From Apostichopus japonicus (taxonomy: Eukaryota > Echinodermata > Holothuroidea > Aspidochirotida > Stichopodidae), in assembly GCF_037975245.1 (NCBI RefSeq), contig NC_092575.1:23665841-23729840 (forward strand): a stretch of 64,000 nucleotides of DNA. The letters run 5' to 3'. Positions 12,501-24,500 of this stretch are shown one piece after another. Numbering within the stretch: position 1 is the first letter of the stretch; every line of letters begins with the position of its first letter. The notes beneath the pieces were generated by a model. That model worked only from the letters and a program-made list of their open reading frames with translations. It did not search any database and was not told where the DNA came from. Made by a program: the position numbers and the translations under genes.

Positions 12501-15500
12501 GAAATGTGTGTGCATCAGGGGTTAATATTCTGCTTTCAGGCAATATGTTATTTTGAAGTAGTAATTATCATGATGTTTGTATGGTAAAAGTAATTATAAG
12601 TGGATCTTCAATTATATGTTCCCATTTGGTTCATTTCTTTAGAGTAAAAAGATTGAAAATACAAAAATTTAGTTCCCAAAGATTTAGTTCCCATCTGGTC
12701 ACTCTCAGAGAACGATGCTAGATTCTTTGATATTCCTGTTGTCTGCTGCCACTCGTTAAATTCTCTAACAACATAAAGCTTGTGTACCTTATCTATAACA
12801 TTTTGTATTATGATTCCTTCAATAATACCTCTTTCATAAATCAATTGCAGGGCTTTTGTATTGATATAGAAATTTACATTAATGTGGCTCAGTATGGCAA
12901 TTCTTTTTTTTTTCATGTCAAGGCTTCAGTTAATAGTGTTTGTGTTTCCATTTATATTCTTTTTTAGTTGATGAATCAACTCCATCACAAGGTTCTGATG
13001 AAAGAGAGGAATATCATGACCATAGTAAGGAGACTTTGATGGAGAGAACCGAGAAAGAGGAACTACCAAAGCAAAGAAAAGATTCACAAATACTTGAAAT
13101 GAGGCAACATCATTCATACATTGAACACAGGATAAAGTATGAAGGTGGAACTATTAGCATCATGGGGGTACATCTGACTATTCCTGAAGACGCTTTATCT
13201 TCTGATCATGTTATTGCCATTAAAGTGATCTATGATCCTGACATACACCTCCCTGGAAGTGCTTGTAGGGGCAGAATGACACCTCTGATAAAACTAGAGC
13301 CAGAAGGACTTGCTCTCAACAAGCCAGCCCAGCTGACTATTCCTCACTCAGCTATTATCCCTGAGCCAGATCGACATGGTATTATGATCTTCACTGGTCT
13401 GAAAGATGAAGAAAATTTACAAGAAGGTAAAGACGGTGACCAATAAATACTTTTTATGCAATTAATTAATGTACCAGGAGAAATAAAATGAGTTATATGC
13501 TGGGAATCATTACGGTAAAATGTGTCTTAGTTAATAAGCTCTTGATATTTACTGTATTTAAGATTACCAAGTTATATATTTTGTGTAATATTATATTACT
13601 ATAGGTGAAATAACTTGGACCGAAGAGAAATCTATTGATTGGAAGCTGCACCCAGAGAAGATCAGCCTTGATATTAACATCCTGAGCTACGTCTTTGTTA
13701 ATTTAGTCAGCCAAGAAACAGAACAGAAGCATATATTCCGTATTGTTCCATTTATTGATGGGATACTTGATGCCAAAGATGATGTCTTAATAACTGTTTG
13801 TTTCTGTAAGGACAGTGATGAAGAGTACAAGGTGAGGATAATCTCCTGTAACCATGGTGATATCTGTAGCAGTTTGAGGTCAATTCTGCTTTGTACTTTG
13901 ATCTGTTAGTCGCCTACTGGGAATCCTTCTTTCTTTCATGATTTGTATAATGAATTTTATCGTGTTTTACTGGCAAATTATGAAGTGATTGGTTAAGGGT
14001 GCATTTTTATTTGTTCATCATAGAATGTTCAAAGAGAAAACTCTATTACTTTTGAAAAACAGAGTTAACACAAAATTTGCAATAAGTATTAAAAGCATCT
14101 GATGAAAACAAGCAACTTTAATTTGTGATTTTAGTAAATTAAGGGACAAAAGCTGCTGTTACTTGCTATAGCAGTATTGATGAAGAAGAATGAAGGCAAA
14201 ACATATTGCATAATTGACTCTGCTATTTTTTTTAAATTTCTCCATTTTCTTATGTTTTAGTTGCTGTTAGAGGACCACCAGTCCAAACTGAGCCTGGGAA
14301 ACTATACAACATTTCAAGTTACCCGGACATTGAATGACGGCAGCGATTGTGCTTCTTACATCGATCTGATGATGTCATCGCCCGGTGATAGCTACCATCT
14401 GACGAAGGAAGAATCAACAATGGTTTGTAATCACCAATGCTATTAAAGTTTGTCTTCTAACATTATATGTAAGTTGACTTGTAATCGAGGATTGGTTACC
14501 TAAAGTGGTTCAAAGTGTTGTAGCGGTTAGAATATTGGCCCTACAACCACTACTTTCTGGTTAAAAAAACCCAACAGGTACTAGAATCTATGCAAAACTT
14601 CTGGTGGGCAGTGTTGTTGAGCATAATTTTGTGAGGGTTGTTATTTTCAGTTCTTCACTTAGGAAATGAAAGCCTTTGTTCTATCACATGGTTTCACATA
14701 AAACTTCACCCACCATGTCTGCACTTTGGTGATGATCAATGAGGATGTATTTTATACACCTCCTTTGTATTTGGAGGTAGTGTTCAGATGCTGAGCAAAC
14801 TCTCACTGGCTGGAGTGGGATGTTGAGTAGGTGGCTGTCCTGTGAGCAGGAATGATTAAGACAATTACATGCCCACCTAGTAAATTCTCTGAACACTCAT
14901 CAAAAACAGAAGCATTGATATAAGCCAGTATTCATCTTAAATCACATGAATATCCATGGCTCTACTATGTTTCTGTAGGGTTCCTACCCCATGTGACAAA
15001 CTTAACCTAAAATGTTGTTATGGAATTCTTCATTACAATATAAAGTACATTCGTCACCAGCTGCCGATGAAATGAAAGGATTTGCATTTGGCCACACGTC
15101 TTGGCTCCTTACCAACTTTTCCTTAATTCTCATACATTTATGTGGCATTGTTTCTTTGCATACATAACAAGCATTTTCATCCTCAGTACGTTTTCAATAT
15201 CTTTTATCTATTAGCATGTAGACATTGATCACCTCTGTGCTGCCAGTAGAGTCTCTCATCAGTTCAGACTTAACAGAAACAAAGATGGAGACACTGACAT
15301 GGTTGATGTGAAGTTAAAAGTATCACAACATGAAAAGAACCAGACAGCCCTTATCCTCCAATCAAAGGTGAGTTTTATCTGCTGATTGTCTTCCAGCTGT
15401 TTGTGTTCTCATATGTCTCTTAATTACATGACATTAAGCGGCATCTTCTCTCTTCTGATTAGTTATTCGTTTATTAATGCATGTCCTGTCAGTTGAAAGT

Positions 15501-18500
15501 TATGCAGCTGTTGACAGGGTAATTGAATAATATCAGTGCTGTGACTGAATTATAGATATTCGTTGGCATGTTCTCTCATGGATCCTTTTCATTGTAATAA
15601 TAATGGTGGATGACAATTGAATTTAATTGAATTATAGTGGCCGGTTATTGAAGTTTTTTTTTTCATTCTTTCCAGTGATCCTGCTGTACCTAAGTTTCTT
15701 ATTTTGATCCTGTTTTCCACTTGTCTGGCACTTTGGTATTGCTTTGTAATAAATGAGTACCACAAAATGCAGTGAAATGCTGAAAAAGTATGTATTATTC
15801 TACACACAGGTCAACAGCTATTGGATATTTTGTTTTATTTGGCATCTTAAGTACCAATTAAATACTCCATAAATGATAGGTATGTTGTCACCAACATTCC
15901 TTTTCCTTGGGATTTCATATATTTATTATGTGTTTTTTTTATTTCTGTTTCAGCTCTATGTTTCTACATTACATTCCAACTGTAAACCTAATCATTCATA
16001 GGGTGTGATAGATATTCTGCACTATTGTATGTTAGACTTTCTGACATTTAAAGTTTCCATTATTCATATAATTTTTTGTTTTTCCTTTAGGTGAAAAACA
16101 TTCTCTTATCTCCAGAAAGCCAGGAAATTCTTTTCAGAGAGCTGCATCCAGGTGAGTTTTTAAGTGCAAGTTGAACAAATGGTTGGACTTGGCTAGTTTT
16201 AAAAGTCCACCCTGGCCTGCATCTAAGTAAAGTTGGAACAAAAAAAGGTGAATGCTCTTTATTTTATCTTATACATACACCAGGTAAGTGTGTATTAGTG
16301 AAGATGAAAGAGTAAGCACACATAGAGTATATGAACCCAGGTACGTGAGTGTCTGAATAGAGGTGAAAAAGTAATAACATTTGGTTGTAGAAGTAGACAC
16401 ACCTGAGTGTTACTTATATAAGCTTAGTTTATTGGGAAATATTTGATCAACATTAACACTTATCATGGAGAGAAATTCAGTCTTACTGCTGAACCCACAA
16501 AATATCTAAGTTCTATTTACACGCCTCATTTTCAATTAGTATACTCACTTCCTATTTTGTAGCAAAAAGCAAACTTGAAGGTGAAGCTGTATACAAGACT
16601 AGAATTTATGCACAAGACAAGGGCTTAAAGTTGCAGAGTTGCATGCAAGTTGTTGACATTAAACTTAACCAATTTATTGTTTGCACCAACGGTTGACCTG
16701 CACACCAACATTGTCATGCAGTTTGCATGCTTGTGGGCCAGTTGTGTACTATAATGTGCATCATGGGCGGCGATCTTGGGGGGGGGGGGGGACGGGGGGG
16801 ACATGTCCCCCCAATATTTCAGGTGAGGGATATAGTATCTAATATCCCCCCCAATATTTGGTGGCATAGTCTTTTTGTGTGGCTATAAATAGAAAATAAT
16901 GCGTGAGATTATTTATCCAAATCATATTTGGCGGTGGCTAAAACTTCATCCAACACATGCTGCATGAGGTAAATGACTCTTCGTGGTCGTTTCTGTGACC
17001 TGTGACCGTATAGCAAGGTGTTACTCATGATTATTATCATAATGTCTGTACATCTCTTGTGTATGAGTGTAAGTACGTACAATCATATATATGATCCACA
17101 TCGATATGGGTTCATTGGGTTTCCATTTGGCCTGTTTCCTACAAGATTTCTAACGGCAGGCGCGTAACCAGGAGCATATTTTTTTGTATTTTTTATGATA
17201 TCGAAGCTTTATAGTAGCCGTTATAAGAGGTTTTAATATTTGTAAACCAATAAATTAACTGTTTCTGAATTTTCAAATATTTCCTGACCAGAATTCTTCA
17301 TCATACTTCCCTCTACTCATGCAATTTTGACCGGTCTGTTAGGGGTTGAAGGTTTTTTTTTCTATATTGGTTGTCCATAGGTGATATTTTGTGCAACATT
17401 ATGGGAATATTTTGAAGTGAATTTATTATTCAAATTCTGAACAAATAATGGGCTTAAAACCTTGAAAAGTGGGGCTGACGGGTGTTGTGGGCCGTTACGT
17501 AGTATTACCTACTGTACAAAAGCAATGATCCACAGGAGATGCGATGAGGTCGAACATGATGTGTCACAGGTGACAATCTTCAAAAAGGTATGGATATGGA
17601 TGTAGGTTATGGATGAAGAAAAAAAATATTGGGAAAAACTTTGTTCTCAGGCAAAAGTGTACATCTGGTTGGTCATTTTCAAGCCCGAGAAGTGCCATTT
17701 CCGGTGATCTGGGGCTATCAAAACCATAAATTTTCTTGTATGCTGCGCGCCAACCGATGGTGGCGCTCCGCTTAGATAGTAATATACAAAATATCACGAA
17801 GAGCGCGAGCAATTTTGGGGATAAAAGTTGCTCTGTGACTGCACCCAAACAAATGCCCCCCCCCCCAATATTTGAAACAAATCGCCGCCCCTGATGTGCA
17901 TGTTAGTTGTGAACGTTGCTTTTTGTTCAAACTGGCACATAATTAGCATATGGTTAAGGCCCTCGTATCTGTACATGCGCTATACTTTTACGATTGTAAA
18001 GTAGATGTTATTGTTCTCACTTTCAGACTTACACAAATATGAAAAGTTGAGAGGAGACATTGCAAAGCTTCTAGATAAACAACATTGTGCAAAGCTAGGT
18101 GTGTTCTTTGAGCTCAAGCCAGCAGAAAATGACACAATTCAGGAAGCAGCAGAATCTGGAAAGATGCTGATGAAAATATTGGATGAAAGAGAGCTCATCA
18201 TGCCAGAGAGAATGATTGGAATGTATGAAGGATTGAAAGCTATTCACTTTAATAAGGTTGCAAGACTGGTGCTGGAGTACATTGGTACATCACAGGAGAA
18301 GAATAGAAAGGAAAACGAAGGAGAGAAAGATGATAAGAAAATGGTTTGTGCTTCGCAAAAACTTGTTGAGACTTGAAACTTTATCTTGCAGGAAAACAAG
18401 GATCAATTTGCATAAAATCAAGATCTTAGAATGGATTAGTACTGTACTTTCTAATATGAAAAGTATCCTTTTTTTCTGTCCTGCAAGTCACATAACAGAA

Positions 18501-21500
18501 AATGGAATTACTGCTGCCATGACTAATAAGTCCTCCTTTTACTTATCGTAACAAAATAACAAACATTTAACTGTTATTTTATGCTTTAGTATTCAAAAGT
18601 AGGGTTTGTAGAGATCAAGTGCACAGGAAGTCTTTTTAGAATATTCAAATCCAGTAGAGAGTTGTCTTTCTTCATGAAAATATGATAAAAAGTATGAATT
18701 GTATAAACAATTTGTAATATTTCAACATTATTTCAGGTAAAATTTCCAGAGAAACAGGAAATCCTTTCAAAAATGGAACCAAAGTTGTCAGTAAATTTCA
18801 AGATTTTGATAGAGGAGGGATACAAGAGACTGGATGTCCAAAGAGCCTTGAAATTGTCTCATGGAAAACTGGACTTGGGAAGACGGCTGTTGCTGCTTGC
18901 TAAGGAAGAACATGGTAAAGTACACAATAGTTTTAGCAGCATGTGTATTCCTTCTCTGTTTGTAACTTATATATTTATTCTCAATCCTATATAACATTCT
19001 AGGAACATTATAGTTGTTTCATGCGACCCTTATGCTTCAGTATTTACAAAAGATGAAAGATTTTCCTTTATTTTAGTATGAATATATCATTTGCCTCCAA
19101 AATAGCTTCAGGCATGTCAATGCTAGAGGAATATGATATACCCTGCATACTTATTATTGGTTCTGTACATTAAACATGTCATTGATTGTTTCATGTTTAA
19201 TTCAATGATGCTAACATTTCTTGCAGATAGTTGATCACAGGTTTTACTCTCTCTTTCTCATATCAAATCTGTATTTGATTCTCAAATTTATTTTATTTTC
19301 TTGAACGATCTACAAATAGCCTCAAGTAGGAATATGAAAACATCAGAATTTTTTTACAGAGGTTACTTTCATATTGTGGATTAAAAACAGTTTGCATTAA
19401 CACATGATTCATGATAGTGACAAAAAAATTCCTTTCACATGAAATATATTACTTTTCTCTTCCAGAGAGACTTCCTTTGTTCCCTGGGTCCAATCTTTAT
19501 AAAGAACAATACTTTGATCAGCATGGTGGAGAGATGGTTATCGCAGGTGTCATTTTGCGTGTACCAGCTGGTGCACTACGCACTGGAAGGATTGTTAGTC
19601 TGTGGGTTTCCACTGACCCTGCCATTAAAGGACCTATCTCAAACAAGAGTCTAAGGTTGACCCCCTTTGTGAAATTTGGTCCAGAAAGCCTAACCTTACA
19701 CAAGCCTGTCACCTTGATGATTCCACACTGTGCTATTACTACAACTAACCAGATGGGTATCGATGTGTACTCTGGTGTATTACAAACAGGTGTGTTTCTT
19801 TTGCATTGTGTTTTATTAGTCAACTGATCATTATATTTAGTTACTTAAATGTGTTGTATCAACAGAGGTATGCACCTGAGTTAGTGTCTTTCTATGTCAC
19901 CCAATTGGCTTGTTAACACGATGAGCCCAAAGTGCATAATGGTATAACGTGGTACTTGGTGTGTGGTTCCATATTACATGTGTACAAGAATCCTCCTCCT
20001 TTCTGTTAACTCAATGACCCAAAATAGTTTCCATGAATTTCATATGTATATAGGGTGTAGATGCAGACACAGATGTTAAACCTTCAGTCTCTAAACATAA
20101 CTCCAGAAGTAGTAGATTTTTGTAGTAAAATAGTTAATTTTTTTAGTTTTTTATAATAATAACTAAGATTTATAATGCGCTAATTATAAACAAAATAGTT
20201 GTCAAAAGCGCCATACATATAAATATGAATAGAAAGAAAAGCAAAAACAATAATGCAACAATGAAATATAATTACAAACCAAATTGAAAAATGTTTAACA
20301 TAGATGTTTAAGGTATTGTATTGGAAAATTAATAAAACCCTTCGTGAAATGCCTACTGTTGCTGATATGTCGGTTTTTCCTATTTCTTGGTAAATTTTGA
20401 TATAGGTAGGAAAATGGGGGAAACATAGAACTAGTAACAGTTAACTTGAAGGAAAATCCGAGAAACCAATTTACAGTTGATAGTTGAATGTACCCTTACT
20501 AAATTTATGGAATTTGTATTTCGCTCTTAAAATGAAAGTTGTCAACAAAACTTATATTAAGTGATATGTCCTGTACGACTTTTTCTTATGTTTTTTCATC
20601 TGCACTTACCAAACTATATAAAATTCCATTCTCCTTTTATATCCTATCTTTAGCCATAATATAGTAATAATACGATCCAACAGTTGCTTCACAATGTCTT
20701 CCATAGTAATTAAAACCTACCATTATTTAATGTCCCGTAAGACATATTTCATTCGTACAGGACATTTAGTACGGAACATACCTGTCTGTACCAGAACTCT
20801 AGGTGAATTTTGGACTGTTTAGTTTACAAACCAGGACTGTAGATGCTGTATGTATGTCATAAATGTTTAATCCTGAAAGTTCAATGAACTCTAAAACTCT
20901 TATGTTACATGTACAGTAATTCATTAATTTACTGCTGAACAAATATAAAAATATTTCTCAGTTAATAAACAATGTCATGTGACTATTATTCATTAATAAC
21001 AATGTTAGGGATTGTTGGTGGTATAGCTGATGTGTTTGCTCCAAATTCGTAAAAGAAAATGTCTGTTTGGTCATACATCTATTTGTCTATATTTCACAGA
21101 GGAAGACCGTCTTTCTGGATATTGAAACATTTTGAAATAAAAATTGTATACTGTAAAGTCCTTACCAGTGAATTAATTGGTTCATGCCCACAAGCGAGAG
21201 CTACATATAAGAGCTGGAAATCTCTGTTCTTTTCTAGCTCTCACTTAATTCTTAGACAAATTTAACTCACTTGCTCTACATTAATCTGATAGGCATGTGG
21301 GATTTTGAGCAATTTGTATAGCAAGGAATCACAAAGCCAACAGGCTTCTAGTGATGGCTAGGAATCACAAAACAAACAATCTCTCTGTTTTGTTTTTCAA
21401 TGAACCCTTTTCAACCCTTTTCTTCTCAGTAGTATCTTGACCTGATGACCTCGATCATTTGTTCCATCTTTATGGAGAAATAAACTTGATTACTTAAGGG

Positions 21501-24500
21501 GACAAAAGCTCTTCAAGCTATGGCAAGCTGTAGTTAGCAACACAATTTATCTGGCAACCTTGCAATCATACATAAAAACAAGATGTTTGATGTTATTATT
21601 ATACAGTGTTGTATTATCTCCCACAAGACTGTCCCTTTAAAATCATCTGTGGTATAGTTAAGGATTGATGTTTTAATCTTTCACCTTGTAATACATTTTT
21701 AACTAACAAAAATGTTTTCTAAATTCTCTTCAGATAAATCTGTCAAATGGAGCTTAGAAAGGAAACACCTCAGCTGCTCAATGAATAGTGAACACTTTGC
21801 AGTTGAAGCTGAGAAACCCTGTCTCATTGGTCTTCACGTCCCTTTCATACCCAAGAGTTTGAAGCGTGTCTGTGTCTTACCGATTGTAAACAGAGTTTCT
21901 GAATCTGGGGATCAATTGACAATTCATCTTTGGTTTCATAATGATAACTCACTGGAACATAAAGTAAGTAGTAGATGTTTTCAGCTCAGGTGTACTGGTG
22001 TTGTGGCCGAGTGGATAAAGGCCGTATCATTCGAAGCAATGAGAATTAGCAACCGGGAGGTTCGGGGGTTTGATCTCCGTCCGGGTCAAAGGAAGGTCGG
22101 TTTTTCGTCCAAGAGCAATCTACGGTTTTTCCATCTGAAATGATTTTCTAAATTGAAAAGATTCCAAATTTGAGTTAACATGTTGAATTGGAAGCCACCT
22201 GATGTGTAAGTTGTAATCCATAAACCCTCGCGGTTTCTCTCACATTCGTGGTCACTTTTAAGCACCATAAAAATAACTGCCTGATGATGATTACTATTAT
22301 TATTAATATTACAAATAATATCACAGATTCCAGATATCTGTCTTAATTCCAACTAACTTGAGGTCAAAGATACTCGGAATGATAAAGTTTCAACTTGATG
22401 CCCAACAGTCACTAACATCTTGAAAATCAAATATTGTCAAGTGATGGGTCATGTGAGATTAGATGGTCCAGTCTGTCTGGTAATTGATGGTCGAAAATAA
22501 ACTTTGTAGTGGACAAAAACACACTGACCAGATGTCCTATAACAAACTGAATGTTCAATATGTTTTTTTGTCTGTGGTCATTGACAACTGACAACAATTG
22601 TTGTACAGACACCTTTGTAAACACACCTTGACCAGGTGTCCAATATAGAAGAGCTTATATTTCAAAACATAGGCAATGAAACTATGAATGGTCTTTGATA
22701 ATGCATCTAGCAGACAATCAATGCATAACAGTATAATAATAATAATAACAACAGATACCTGATTTCAGTTTATATTCCCCTCATTAAGTAACGATTCAAT
22801 TTACAGGCTTGTGAATGTCCAACAGAGCTCAAACTGTTTGATAACATAATTAATTGGTCTAGTTAATCAAAAGAGATTGGACAAAACATCTGTACAGAGA
22901 GTTAGACATTATTGCACTCCATATGTTAGATAATTATAGTAATGTATCTGTTTGTTTCACCAATAATGGCCACAGCAGTTAATGGGAGGATTCTACCAGT
23001 GAGCTGGTATTGCTTCCTGGTCATACATGGGACAACTAATCAGTTTATACATTGATAGTATTGCTTAAATAAATAATAATAATAATATAATATTAATTTG
23101 TTTCATTTCTCATCAGAGCCTTATCAATGAAGAAATCTATCAGCAGAAGGGATCCATAATTCATGATCCTGTGTTTGTTCAACTCAATTCTATGACTTCA
23201 ACTTTACATGTTAGCACTAACTCCAGTACCTCACAGTGTAACCCAAGTAGAGTGGTTAGTAATGTTTGTCTTATTGTAATGTCTTATTTATTGGCAACAT
23301 GTAAAGAAAGCAGGTAATTCCTGTTCCACATGTAATTTTCATTTGTTGAAAAAAAAAAAATAGTTTTATGCATCTGTTGAGTGGTATGTTATAGTGCTAG
23401 CATATGTTATATTGGTAACTGTTGTTTATTATCATACTTTAATTACAAATAAACATTTCCTATGTTATATTGATACTGTTTCTTTCTCAATTTGTAAAAA
23501 TACTCAAAGAGAGTATCAAAGTACTGTAAAAGTTACATCAGATGTTTACATTTTTACATCTGGGTGAAGACGGGCTGTTTAAATCAAGTGCCTTGCATGA
23601 CTGGAACCTGTAATCCTTAGATTATCAGCACATTAACTTTACCCACTTCTCTATTAACTTACATGCTTTAATGTCTATAATGTATAATATAATAACTAAA
23701 GACCATCTGATTATTCTTCCCCCACAGGATGTTGCCATGGAAATCTTATGGTTAAACAACAGACACAAAGTAGAATTCCATCTTCAGAATAAAGAGATCA
23801 AAGATACTGTCAATCTGGAATTAGAAGCAAGATATGGGCTGTTAAGGAGGAATTCTTTGTTCCAGCTTAGTATTCAGTTGCAGGTAACTAGATTTGACCT
23901 AATGTAACAGTTCGAAAGATTTGAATATGAGTAGTTTACATATTCACTTTGAATTTTTCTTAGCTACTGCAACTCCTTTTATATTTGCTTTGTTTGATGA
24001 TTGTTTACCCTTTTTGGTTACGATGCCGAAGGCTCAATAACCTTTGACATCGTGCTGGCATGCTTGTGGATGTGACGAATAGCTTGTAAACACTCTCTCA
24101 ACAACCCCAAGATGAGTCAACGTCATGCTTTGTACAGTAGGTAGATGCCTTATGATAATTTATATGTGACGTAGTGTTTGTTGTTCCCATCTCATGCAGA
24201 AAATATGGGTGGTTGGGCCTTAACATGAACATTTCAAAAAAAAATGACAATGTGTCTTCAACCATATGTCTGATTTAGATCAAATATAGAATAGTTATGT
24301 AAAGTTACATAGAAAGTACTTGTTTATTTTTGCAACAACAACTTTTATCTCATAAATATTTATGAGATAATGGGGTTTAATGGGAAATAAGGAGAACGGC
24401 TTTATAGAAGCACGATGCCTCAACAACAAGATGAATTGTTGTCATACTTGTTAGGTAGATGCCCCATGATGTGTAAATGTGCCAAATTGCTTGCGGTTTT

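Noticed and set aside
12608-12916. 102-codon minus-strand frame in intron 4
   Set aside because: Antisense to the main gene, AT-driven composition, no splice or family support.
14480-14640. tRNA-like string near 'gtagcggttagaatattggcc' in intron 7
   Set aside because: No B box at the right distance and no pairing acceptor ends; too weak to call a SINE.
17564-17848. 94-codon minus-strand frame
   Set aside because: It lies wholly within the hAT element, and the related frame in the 28-kb copy is not conserved as a protein.
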